In this document: in pieces, positions 34,160 through 42,136 of the stretch
Layout of the letters: each line of letters begins with the position of its first letter
Position numbering within the stretch: the first letter of the stretch is position 1
Source of the DNA: Sporosarcina beigongshangi
Lineage (GTDB): Bacteria; Actinomycetota; Actinomycetes; Actinomycetales; Micrococcaceae
NCBI RefSeq assembly: GCF_016820535.1
Contig: NZ_JADHDY010000013.1
Span: 86,991 to 150,990 of the forward strand
Direction of reading: 5' to 3'
Length of the DNA: 64,000 bases
Notes under the pieces: model-generated
The model's input: only the letters and a program-made list of their open reading frames with translations
What the model was told of the DNA's origin: nothing
Database searches by the model: none
Program-made: the position numbers and the translations under genes

Positions 34160-35146
34160 TTATGTTATCGCCCCCGGCAGGTCTTCGCTGTCCGGTTCCG
34201 TGCGCGGGCCGGGAAGTTCGACGGCGGTGGTCGGGTTGCCCCGGGGCGGGCGTCCGTGCGGCTTGAGTTCGCTGACGAGCACGCTGAGCACGATGAGGGC
34301 GGCTCCGACCAGCGCCAGTCCCGGCAGCCGGTCCCCTGCGATGCGCCCGATGACGCCGGCCCACACCGGTTCTCCCGTGTAGATGATGGTGGCTCGGGTG
34401 GGGTCCACCGACTTCTGCGCCCAGTTCATGGTCAGCTGGATGACGCAACTCGCCAGGCCGAGTCCGGCACCGGCGGCCAGCCACACCCAGGAGAACGACG
34501 GGATGGCTTCGCCGGTGGCAGGCATGGCCAGAAAGGCGAGGAGGCTGCAGGTGAGCAGCTGGACCACCGTCACCCGGCCCAGGTTGACCTTGGCGGAGAA
34601 GACGCTGATCATCACGATTTCCGCCGCGATGGCCACGGTGCTCAGCAGGGTGACCACCTCGCCCGTCCCCAGGCCCACCTGCAGGGCGCCCGGGCCGGCC
34701 AGCAGCACCAGCCCGGCGAACGCCAGGCCAGCCCCGGCAAAGGCCATCACATGCGGACGTTTTCGGTAGACGGCCCATTGCATGAACGGCACCATGGGCA
34801 CGAACAAGGCCGTCAGGAAGGCCGAGGTGCTGCTGCTGACGGTTTGCAGGCCCACGGTCTGGAGGCCGTAGCCGAAGAAGATCATCACACCAATGGCGGC
34901 GCCGGCCCCCACGTCGGCCCGGGTCATGCCGCGCAGGGAGCGGTGGAAGATCAGGGCGGCGGCAAGTCCCGCCACGGCGAAACGGACCCCCACGAAGAAC
35001 ATCGGCCCGCTGTACCTCATGGCCAGGTGCACCACAAGATATGTGCCGCCCCAGATCACCGTGATGGCAAGCAGTGCCAGTTCCTGTCGGCTCAGGGCAA
35101 GGGGGCCGGGCGATAGGGGGCGCGGCGTGCGTGGGATGGGCACCAT
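34160..35146 (-). CDS. DMT/EamA-family drug or metabolite transporter
   Basis: A 328-residue protein with ten hydrophobic helices in two EamA repeats: ELALLAITVIWGGTYLVVHLAMRYSGP near residue 25, QTVSSSTSAFLTALFVPMVPF, and SVDPTRATIIYTGEPVWAGVIGRIAGDRL in the second repeat. The substrate is unknown. The start is ATG 35146, because a TAGGAT box at 35159-35154 lies 7 nt before it; ATG 35155 is in frame but overlaps the box. The C-terminus is a short Pro-rich cytoplasmic tail. Confidence 0.88.
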   Translation of the reverse strand: MVPIPRTPRPLSPGPLALSRQELALLAITVIWGGTYLVVHLAMRYSGPMFFVGVRFAVAGLAAALIFHRSLRGMTRADVGAGAAIGVMIFFGYGLQTVGLQTVSSSTSAFLTALFVPMVPFMQWAVYRKRPHVMAFAGAGLAFAGLVLLAGPGALQVGLGTGEVVTLLSTVAIAAEIVMISVFSAKVNLGRVTVVQLLTCSLLAFLAMPATGEAIPSFSWVWLAAGAGLGLASCVIQLTMNWAQKSVDPTRATIIYTGEPVWAGVIGRIAGDRLPGLALVGAALIVLSVLVSELKPHGRPPRGNPTTAVELPGPRTEPDSEDLPGAIT

Positions 35147-35235
35147 TCTCACCATCCTAGGTGACGGTGGGCCCGCCCGAGGCAGCCCGGCGCACAGCCA
35201 GGCTGCGGCACCCGGGGCGGGGCCCGGCGTCGTGC

Positions 35236-35790
35236 TTAAGGGGTGAAGTCCGCATCCTTCGCCGCAACCACGTCGGCTGTCCGTCCGGGGGCCCGGTGGT
35301 GTTGCCAGTACAGGTTGGTGTGGGCGATGACCTGCTCCACGGGCGGGGCGCCCCACTCGCTTTTGTCACCCGCGGTGTGGGCGTCGCCGACCAGGGTGAC
35401 GTCGTAGCCGCGGGCCAGGGCGCCGTGGATGGTGGAGCGGATGCACATGTCGGTCTCGGCCCCGGCAACCACGAGCCGGCCCACGCCGCTCCCGGCCAGG
35501 ACTTCTTCGAGGTCGGTGCCCTCGAACGCGTCACCGAAGGTCTTGTGCACCACCGGTTCCCCCTCGGCACGGACCAGTTCGGGGACGTACTCCCATTCCC
35601 TGCTGCCCAGCGGAAGGCCTTCGTCGTTGTGCTGGACCCAGACTAGCGGGGTGCCGGCGGCCCGGGCCCTGTCCACAAGGTCCACGATGTTGGCGATGAC
35701 GGGTGCCGGGTTCCATGCTTCTGCCATGACGTCGTTCTGCACGTCGATGACAAGCAGGGCTGTCGCCGGGCGGTCGTGGAGTGTTGTCAT
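35236..35790 (-). CDS. Isochorismatase-family cysteine hydrolase
   Basis: A 184-residue enzyme with the family triad visible: Asp16 in LLVIDVQND, Lys83 in VVHKTFGDAFEGT and Cys116 in GAETDMCIRSTIHGALARGYDV. Relatives include nicotinamidases and carbamoyl hydrolases; the substrate is not evident. ATG 35790 has no clear ribosome site; ATG 35808 upstream is possible. The gene lies in line with, but is not clearly co-transcribed with, the phosphoesterase upstream. Confidence 0.88.
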   Translation of the reverse strand: MTTLHDRPATALLVIDVQNDVMAEAWNPAPVIANIVDLVDRARAAGTPLVWVQHNDEGLPLGSREWEYVPELVRAEGEPVVHKTFGDAFEGTDLEEVLAGSGVGRLVVAGAETDMCIRSTIHGALARGYDVTLVGDAHTAGDKSEWGAPPVEQVIAHTNLYWQHHRAPGRTADVVAAKDADFTP

Positions 35791-35917
35791 GGTGCATGGT
35801 CCGATCATGGTTCGGGCGGGTGTGGGTGGTGCCGCACAAAACTCTACGCCGGACCGGTCCCCTGCGGAACAGCATGCCCCATGGGAACGCCGGTTCCTTG
35901 AACAAGAACAGCCGGCC

Positions 35918-35953
35918 AAGCCCGGCCGGGAGTGTTCCCGGACGGGCTTTTTC
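35918..35953. terminator. Terminator hairpin
   Basis: AAGCCCG and CCGGGA (35918-35931) pair with TCCCGG and CGGGCTT (35936-35949) with one mismatch, loop GTGT, followed by TTTT on the plus strand. It sits just past the phosphoesterase stop (minus strand). Confidence 0.7.
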
Positions 35954-35959
35954 AAGGTG

Positions 35960-37162
35960 CTACTTCTTGCCGGGCTTACCGGTGTTGATCGGAAGCGGCG
36001 GCACCGTGGTCTGGCGGTTGGCCGTCAAGTCGATGCCGAAGTCCTTGGCGAAGACGAGGCGGGTGTCCTTGTAGATGCCCGGGTGGTTCTCGTCCAGCTC
36101 AAAGACGCGGGCACCGCGGAGGCGGTTGCGCTCGGCACCGGAGAGGCCGTAGGCGCCAAAGCCGGTGCCTGGCGCGTAGCCCAGCTGCACGCCGAAGTAG
36201 TTGCCCACATAGGTGTTGACGTGGTCGTGGCCCACAAAGTATCCCTTGACGTCGCCGCGTTCCAGGAAGGCGTTGAACAGGCCGGAGTTGAAGGGTCCGG
36301 GGCACTCGTCCTCGTTGCGCTCACCCACAATGGCGTGCTTGGTGACGGCGCGGGTGTGGTCCGCGTCCGTGCGGGAGTCGATGCTGTCAAACCACATGGC
36401 GCGGTGCTCGTGCAGGGCGATGTGGCCCCACATGAGCGACGGGATCTTGGCACCGTACTTCTTCTCCGTGGCGATGGACTGCTCGCGGTACCAGCTGACC
36501 TGGTCCATGCGGATCCAGTCCCAGGTGGGATAGCCGGAAAAGTCCTGGCCGTCGATGGCGGCAGGTGCGTAGCGGCCGGAATCAATCAGCCACAAGCCGA
36601 AGGCCGGCGACTTTCCATTGCCCGTTGAGGACTGGATGAGCAACTGGGTGTTGGAGGTGCCGGTCAGGCCCTCGATGTTATTCGCGTTGACGTTGTGTGC
36701 GTAGCCCTGCAGGAAAGCCAGCATCTTGGCCTCGGTCATGCCGCTGCGGGCGGCGGAGTCCTCATCGTGGTTGCCAAAGGTGACGGCCCAGGGGATCTGG
36801 CGGCTTTCCATGGGGCCCACCACGTGGTTGAGCGCCTGCTGGACTTCCAGTTCGCTGTCACAGCCACCGTTGATCACGTCGCCGTTGATGACCACGAAGT
36901 CCGGCTTCTCCTGGTCCAGGGTCTTCTCCATCAAGTCGATGGTGCGGCGGTCGGTCTGCTCGTCGTCCTGAGTGTCGTTGAACTGGACCACCTTGAACGT
37001 GCCGTCCGTACGGAATTCCAGGGTGGGCTTCGGCGCTTTCGCGCCGGGTGCGGCGTTGGCGCCGACACCTGATGCCACTGTGAGCCCCAATGCACCCAGT
37101 GTTCCTGCCGCCGCCAGTGCGGCCCTGCGGCTCATCCCGGACTGGCTCATGCTCTCCGTCAT
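35960..37162 (-). CDS. Secreted (TAT) metallophosphoesterase
   Basis: A 400-residue calcineurin-like phosphoesterase. The N-terminus MSRRAALAAAGTLGALGLTVASGV is a twin-arginine-type signal ending near ANA. The metal-binding blocks are in order: VVQFNDTQ (Asp), INGDVINGG, VTFGNHDED, GHIALHEH and VGHDHVN. It hydrolyses phosphate esters or diesters outside the membrane; the closest general type is the purple-acid/DevT-like group. GAGAGG lies 5 nt before the ATG. Confidence 0.88.
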   Translation of the reverse strand: MTESMSQSGMSRRAALAAAGTLGALGLTVASGVGANAAPGAKAPKPTLEFRTDGTFKVVQFNDTQDDEQTDRRTIDLMEKTLDQEKPDFVVINGDVINGGCDSELEVQQALNHVVGPMESRQIPWAVTFGNHDEDSAARSGMTEAKMLAFLQGYAHNVNANNIEGLTGTSNTQLLIQSSTGNGKSPAFGLWLIDSGRYAPAAIDGQDFSGYPTWDWIRMDQVSWYREQSIATEKKYGAKIPSLMWGHIALHEHRAMWFDSIDSRTDADHTRAVTKHAIVGERNEDECPGPFNSGLFNAFLERGDVKGYFVGHDHVNTYVGNYFGVQLGYAPGTGFGAYGLSGAERNRLRGARVFELDENHPGIYKDTRLVFAKDFGIDLTANRQTTVPPLPINTGKPGKK

Positions 37163-37397
37163 TGCTGCCTCTCAAAACTGCCGCGGGCCCCTCGTGGGCT
37201 GCGGTCCTGGATGAGCGTATGGGGCCATTTTGACGCTTGGACCTACTCCGGGCGACCTCAGCCCCAACTCAAGGTGAACGTCCCGGCAGCCGCGCCCGGC
37301 CCGCCCAGGCAGCCCGGCGGCAGGCGGCCCGTCCCACATGACGAGTTGCGCCGTCGGAATTTTCCGGGAAGGGCCTTACTTGCGGAACAATGGCGGG

Positions 37398-38555
37398 ATG
37401 GACATTGAAGCAACGTTGGATTTGGTGGAGCGGCTCAAGCGGGACGTGGTGGAGTACGCCCTGTCACCCGGGTTTGCCAAGCGGCTGGAGGAGGCCCGCA
37501 GACGGCTGGGGCTGACCGGCGATTCCGTGGAGAACATGGTGGATGCGGTGGAATCGCTGCTATTCGAGGGCAGCGAGGGCAAGGAACCGCTGCTGGCGCG
37601 CTACATCCGCACCAACAAGGCCCTGGACCCGGCGGACCGTGCCGTGTACGAAGGCTGGCTGGGGCGCAACGTGTTTGGCCCCTTCCGCGTCGAAGAGCAG
37701 AACGGTCCTGAACTGCTGCTGCACAACCTCATCGACGAGATGGACTACCGCACCCACGCCACCGCGGGGGTTGATGCCTCCCACCCTGTGGCCAGTGGCG
37801 GCTATGCCACGGTCCGCGTGGTGCCCACGCACAATGTCTGGACCATCAGTGGCAACGTCCACTTCTTTGCACCGCAGCAGCGCGACCTTGTGGAGGAGTT
37901 TGCCATCAACCTGCTCCGCCAGTTCCCGCGCATGCCGTTTCGCAACCCGGACAAGTTGGAACGCGCCCGGGACATGGTGGGCGGTCAGCACAGGATCTTC
38001 GTGGACACGCTCGGAACAACAGTGGTACTGGGCAGCGGGTCGGAGGCAATCACCGCCTACCGTGCGTTCATGGAGGCCGTGGACGCAGACGCCGCGGAGA
38101 AGGCACCGCAACAGCGGCGTGCGCCCCGCTCGGGGCTGGAACTTGCCCCCGACAGCAACTTCCCCGCGGAATTGCGCGACGCCAGGGACGTGGCACTGTT
38201 CCACCATCCGGTGAAGTCGACGTCGTTCCTAATGGGCTACCGGGAGGCCGTCGAAGCCCACCGCACCCCGCCCGCCACCGCCACCGATCCTGCGGCCGCG
38301 CGCCTGCGCGAGTACATCCACGACGAATCCGTTCCCCCGCACGTCCTGGAGGAGCTTGCCGCCCAGTTCCCGGACACCGTTGACGAGGCCTACCGGGTCG
38401 CCTTCTCCCGTCCGGACTTTGTCTGGGAGCACGACGGCGGCACCCTCCTTTTGGAGCACAAGGCCACCCATGTCGAGGATGCCGACATACCCGACATCAC
38501 CACGGTGCCCACCTCACTGCGCGGAGCCTACCTGAGGCTGGCGCAGGGCGCTTAA
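37398..38555 (+). CDS. Hypothetical soluble protein (unrecognised family)
   Basis: A 385-residue acidic, mostly soluble protein without signal peptide or membrane segment. The start ATG 37398 gives MDIEATLDLVERLKRDV. Distinctive stretches are EEQNGPELLLHNLIDEMDYRTHATAG, VRVVPTHNVWTISGNVHFFAPQQRDL and a C-terminal VWEHDGGTLLLEHKATHVEDAD. I do not recognise the family. It stands alone between convergent and divergent neighbours. Confidence 0.75.
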   Translation: MDIEATLDLVERLKRDVVEYALSPGFAKRLEEARRRLGLTGDSVENMVDAVESLLFEGSEGKEPLLARYIRTNKALDPADRAVYEGWLGRNVFGPFRVEEQNGPELLLHNLIDEMDYRTHATAGVDASHPVASGGYATVRVVPTHNVWTISGNVHFFAPQQRDLVEEFAINLLRQFPRMPFRNPDKLERARDMVGGQHRIFVDTLGTTVVLGSGSEAITAYRAFMEAVDADAAEKAPQQRRAPRSGLELAPDSNFPAELRDARDVALFHHPVKSTSFLMGYREAVEAHRTPPATATDPAAARLREYIHDESVPPHVLEELAAQFPDTVDEAYRVAFSRPDFVWEHDGGTLLLEHKATHVEDADIPDITTVPTSLRGAYLRLAQGA

Positions 38556-38585
38556 CGGCAGTCCGGGGCGGTAGGTGCCAGTCGC

Positions 38586-38954
38586 CTACGGCTCCCCCGA
38601 AACCACGCCGAAGGCGGCGTCCAGAAATGCCGCCGCCTCGGCCCGGCCCAGGCCCAGGGCCCGGATGCGGCCGGCATAATCCTCCGCGGCCCTCTGGGCC
38701 TGCCGTTGAATGGGGTCCTCGTGCCCGGACACAAAGGTGCCATGCCTGCCGCGCGTTTCGATGGCGCCGTTGAGTTCCAGCTCCCGGTATGCGCGGGCAA
38801 CGGTGTTCGGGGCCAATGCCAGGTCGGCAGCCAGCCTCCGCACCGTGGGCAGCCGCGTTTCGGGCGCCAGCTGTCCCTGCCGGACGAGTGCCAGCACCTG
38901 CACCCTGATCTGTTCGAAGGGCGGAACCGCCGACCGGGGGTCAACAGTCAGCAT
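38586..38954 (-). CDS. GntR-family regulator, YtrA-like
   Basis: A 122-residue short GntR regulator: PPFEQIRVQVLALVRQGQLAPETRLPTVRRLAADLALAPNTVARAYRELELNG is the winged helix, and the ~45-residue tail is too small for a FadR or HutC effector domain, which places it in the YtrA group. YtrA regulators control neighbouring membrane or ABC genes. Its ATG overlaps the stop of the upstream membrane-protein gene (TGATG, 38952-38956). Confidence 0.9.
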   Translation of the reverse strand: MLTVDPRSAVPPFEQIRVQVLALVRQGQLAPETRLPTVRRLAADLALAPNTVARAYRELELNGAIETRGRHGTFVSGHEDPIQRQAQRAAEDYAGRIRALGLGRAEAAAFLDAAFGVVSGEP

Positions 38955-39898
38955 CACGGCCGCACCTGCCCCTCGGCGAGGCTCCCGCTTCTCGGAGCAG
39001 CGGAGTCCGGCCAGAGCCGCATGCGGAACCACGTGTAAGACCGACCATAAAGGTAGAGGCAGTAAATCACGTAGTAGCCCCACACCGACACCCATTCAGC
39101 GATGGAGTTGCCGGTGGTGCCCGGCGCGGTGGCGTCAATGCCAGCGAGAATCGACAGGACGGCCGCTGACACGGCAAGCCAGGCCATGACGGATGCCAGC
39201 AACCCAAGCTTGCGGAGGGCGTCGGACCTGATGGCATCATCCCAGGCAAGCTCCAGCCTGCTGCCGGCACGTTGAGGCTGTTCCAGAATCTTGCGGGCCG
39301 TCACTGCACAGAGCACGACGCCGATGGCGGCAGCGGCAAGGAGCGGCAGCGCCGGTCCTTGAACAAATCCCACCATGCCGGCATTCAATGATCCGCCCAT
39401 GGTCAGGCCGGCCACGACCAGCACAGCGGACAGGCCCAGGAGAACCGGCCCGGCCCACAATCGCACGGGGCTCAGGTAATCGCTGAGAGCAACTCTTTCC
39501 AGGCGGGCGATGCGCGGGGCATCCGAAGCCCTGCCGAAGAGCGAATCCCCCACCGCCACGGCCACATCGAAAGCTGTCACTCCCACCAGGATGGCCGGCA
39601 TGGCCACCAGCCACACAAAAGCGAACGGGAGTCCAGAGACACCGGCTGCCACGTACCAGATGGTGGCAGCCAGCGCCCCGGCAAGTCCTCCGAGCAGTGC
39701 CGCATTGGCGCTGCGCCGCAGCCGGCGGACGAGGATCGCATGGATCCGGGCATTGCCCATCGGCAGTCCCACCCGCTGCCAGAAAGTGAAGGCCATCTTC
39801 GCCTGGCACCTGTGGGTCTGGACCATTGTCAGGCGGGTGACGAAGGCTGCAGAAATGAGCCCGATGACTATCCAGTTCAGTGCTGCGTTGAAGCTCAT
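38954..39898 (-). CDS. Multi-pass membrane protein in YtrA-type operon
   Basis: 314 residues with about seven or eight hydrophobic helices (WIVIGLISAAFVTRL, LGGLAGALAATIWYVAAGVSGLPFAFVWLVAMPAILVG, VLLGLSAVLVVAGL, AIGVVLCAVTA). No transporter signature is recognised. AAAGGA lies just before the ATG. It is co-transcribed and translationally coupled with the GntR/YtrA regulator, which probably represses the pair through the repeats at 39921-39951. Confidence 0.8.
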   Translation of the reverse strand: MSFNAALNWIVIGLISAAFVTRLTMVQTHRCQAKMAFTFWQRVGLPMGNARIHAILVRRLRRSANAALLGGLAGALAATIWYVAAGVSGLPFAFVWLVAMPAILVGVTAFDVAVAVGDSLFGRASDAPRIARLERVALSDYLSPVRLWAGPVLLGLSAVLVVAGLTMGGSLNAGMVGFVQGPALPLLAAAAIGVVLCAVTARKILEQPQRAGSRLELAWDDAIRSDALRKLGLLASVMAWLAVSAAVLSILAGIDATAPGTTGNSIAEWVSVWGYYVIYCLYLYGRSYTWFRMRLWPDSAAPRSGSLAEGQVRP

Positions 39899-39920
39899 GG
39901 CAATCCTTTGATTGGGCTAT

Positions 39921-39951
39921 GTCTCAATGTATCATCACAAAGTTTCAATGT
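39921..39951. promoter_or_regulatory. Tandem operator-like repeats upstream of the YtrA operon
   Basis: GTCTCAATGT (39921-39930) and GTTTCAATGT (39942-39951) repeat with a 21-bp period, two helical turns, 23 bp upstream of the membrane-protein ATG. Confidence 0.6.
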
Positions 39952-40018
39952 CTGGCCGCGCGCCGCCCAAGGCCCGCGGCGCCAGGCAGGCCGGCCGAAC
40001 GGAGGAAGGCGGCGGGCA

Positions 40019-40594
40019 TCACTCCGCGTGTGCCGCACCGTGAAGGTGGGCCAATTCGCCGTCGTGGTTGAAAATGGAGAGGATCTCCACCGGGCCGCCA
40101 TGGGCGGCAATGGCGTGCGGAACCATGGTGGAGAACTCGGCCACCTCGCCGGGATGAACAAGGATGGTCCGCTCCCCCAGCTCGAGGCGGACGACGCCCG
40201 AGAGCACAGTGAACCAGTCTCGGCCCGGGTGAACGCCCAGTCCGGCGGGCCGGTCGGCGGTGATGCGCATCTTGGCGACGGTCTTGCCGTGGAGCCCGTC
40301 GCCCGTGGACAGGATCCACGTGGTCAGGCCCTCCGAGTGGCCAGGCTGCGGGCGGATAACAACATCGCCGTCGGCGGACGGTTCCACCAGGGCATCCAGG
40401 GTGCTTCCAAACGCCCGGGCAATGGGAACCAGCTGGTCCAGGGCAATGCGGCGGTGCCCGGTCTCGATGCGGCTGAGGGTGGACGGGCTGAGGCCGCAGC
40501 GGGCCGCGAGGCTGTCGAGGGACCATCCCCGGGCATGGCGGAGGCCGCGGATGCGTTGGCGGATCAGTTCATCAACATCAGATTCTTGCGTCAT
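40019..40594 (-). CDS. XRE-family regulator with C-terminal cupin
   Basis: A 191-residue HTH-cupin regulator: IRQRIRGLRHARGWSLDSLAARCGLSPSTLSRIETGHR is the XRE domain, and the cupin follows from about 100 (GVHPGRDWFTVLSGVVRLELGERTILVHPGEVAEFSTMVPHAI). The cupin may bind a small ligand or metal. The start ATG 40594 has a TAGACT box 7 nt upstream (40607-40602), which fits a leaderless transcript. It diverges, 47 bp apart, from a His-rich methyltransferase that it probably regulates. Confidence 0.9.
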   Translation of the reverse strand: MTQESDVDELIRQRIRGLRHARGWSLDSLAARCGLSPSTLSRIETGHRRIALDQLVPIARAFGSTLDALVEPSADGDVVIRPQPGHSEGLTTWILSTGDGLHGKTVAKMRITADRPAGLGVHPGRDWFTVLSGVVRLELGERTILVHPGEVAEFSTMVPHAIAAHGGPVEILSIFNHDGELAHLHGAAHAE

Positions 40595-40641
40595 GCGCAA
40601 AAGTCTATGCGCGTGGAGCACCCCGCCGCTACCGTGGAGAC
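40595..40641. promoter_or_regulatory. Back-to-back leaderless promoters
   Basis: Minus strand: TAGACT (40607-40602), 7 nt before ATG 40594. Plus strand: TACCGT (40630-40635), 6 nt before ATG 40642. Both promoters fit within 47 bp, so one regulator site could control both genes. Confidence 0.6.
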
Positions 40642-41538
40642 ATGACGGAACACGGACAGCACGAACATTCACACGGCCACGCGGACGGCCACGCGGACGG
40701 CCACGGCGGACATTCCACACACGGCCACGCACACACCACCGACGCCGAACTCGCCGACACCCTTGAACTGGACGCCCTCATCCTGGGCTCCTACCTCATG
40801 GACGCAACGGCATGGGCGGCCCAGCTCCTGCCGGAGGCACCCGCCACCATCATCGACGTGGGAGCGGGATCCGGCGCCGGCACCCTCGCCCTCGCCCGCC
40901 GCTTCCCCAAGGCGCAGCTCACGGCCCTCGACAAGTCCGCAGAAATGCTGGACCGCACCCTCGACGCGGCCGCGAACAGCGGATTCGGCCCCCGCACCAC
41001 CAGCCTGCGGGCCGACCTCGACTGCGGATGGCCTGCGAGCGCAGCGGCTGATCTCTTCTGGGCTTCCTCGTCCCTGCATGAGCTGGCAGATCCGGAGAAG
41101 ACCATGTCGGAGATGTTTGCCGCGCTGAATCCCGGCGGCGTGCTGCTCGTGCTGGAGATGGATGCCCTGCCCAGCTTCCTGCCTGAGACGCTTGCACAGG
41201 ATTCCGCAGTTGAACCAGGCATGGAGGGGCGGCTCCATGAAGCGCTCGCCGCCAGGGGGTGGAACCATTACCCCGACTGGACGGCAGGGCTGGAAGGTGC
41301 GGGGTTCGCCGTCGAGCGCCGGCACTTCCCCACTGAGGGGAGTACGACGCCGGAGCTTGCGGCGCGCTATGGCCGCGCCTTCCTGGGGCGGATGGCTTCT
41401 GCGCTGGAGGGGTCCGCCTCTCCTGCCGACCTTGCCTCGCTGGCGTTGCTGCTGGGCGACGGGCCGGAGTCGCTGGAGCGCCGCGGAGACCTTGTGGTGC
41501 GCGGGCACCGGACCGGGTGGGCCGCGCGCAAGCTGTAG
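40642..41538 (+). CDS. Class I SAM methyltransferase with His-rich N-terminus
   Basis: 298 residues. The first 31 residues hold 11 histidines in a HxH/GHADGH pattern, probably a metal-binding tail. The methyltransferase core follows: motif I is TIIDVGAGSGAGTLALARRFP (71-80 region), acidic residue in LTALDKSAEMLDR, then FWASSSLHELADPEKTMSEMFAALNPGGVLLVLEM, a UbiE-like layout. The substrate is unknown. The transcript looks leaderless. It pairs with the divergent XRE-cupin regulator. Confidence 0.87.
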   Translation: MTEHGQHEHSHGHADGHADGHGGHSTHGHAHTTDAELADTLELDALILGSYLMDATAWAAQLLPEAPATIIDVGAGSGAGTLALARRFPKAQLTALDKSAEMLDRTLDAAANSGFGPRTTSLRADLDCGWPASAAADLFWASSSLHELADPEKTMSEMFAALNPGGVLLVLEMDALPSFLPETLAQDSAVEPGMEGRLHEALAARGWNHYPDWTAGLEGAGFAVERRHFPTEGSTTPELAARYGRAFLGRMASALEGSASPADLASLALLLGDGPESLERRGDLVVRGHRTGWAARKL

Positions 41539-41604
41539 GTGCGGCATCGCTGTTGCCGGTGTGCGGCTCTGGCCTTGGTTGATTCCCGTGGCTAGGCTCG
41601 AACC

Positions 41605-42090
41605 ATGACGACGATTGTGTGGGCGCCCGGTGATTTGGTGATTGCAAACAGCGAGGGTGTGGATATCAGGTTCGCCGGCGTGGAGATCACGGCAGACATC
41701 CCCCACTACAAGGGGCAGCCTGCCGGCGAGCGCGGCATTCTGGTGCGGCTTGCCTGCGTCACCGGTCCCGTGACCACGAAGCTGCACAGTGACCACGGGC
41801 TTGCCATGCATCAGTGGGGCGAAAAGCGAAAGGCCGGGGGCGCCGAAGCTGCGGGCCCGCCACCGGTTATGCCGGGCGAAACCATCCTCAAGATCGTCCG
41901 GCCCGTGGTGAACGACAACCATGACACCGATTACCGGTGGGTGGCGGCCCAGTTCGCCGGGACTGGAACGGAATGGGATGGCCGGTGGGCGTTCGTTCCC
42001 GAGCCGCCTGCAGGCGTGAAGCACCTGAACATCGAGTTCACGGTCGCCGGCGCGCTGACGGGCAAGAGCGTCCGGGTTCAGCTGGGCTGA
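41605..42090 (+). CDS. Hypothetical protein
   Basis: A 161-residue soluble protein rich in beta-strand pattern (DIRFAGVEITADIPHYKGQPAGERGILVRLACVTGP, HLNIEFTVAGALTGKSVRVQLG). No signal peptide or known motif. TAGGCT (41593-41598) lies 6 nt before the ATG, so the gene is likely real and leaderless. Confidence 0.75.
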   Translation: MTTIVWAPGDLVIANSEGVDIRFAGVEITADIPHYKGQPAGERGILVRLACVTGPVTTKLHSDHGLAMHQWGEKRKAGGAEAAGPPPVMPGETILKIVRPVVNDNHDTDYRWVAAQFAGTGTEWDGRWAFVPEPPAGVKHLNIEFTVAGALTGKSVRVQLG

Positions 42091-42136
42091 TCCCGGACCA
42101 GCCGAGCCCTGTCAACGGCCCCGGTAGGCTGGGCCG

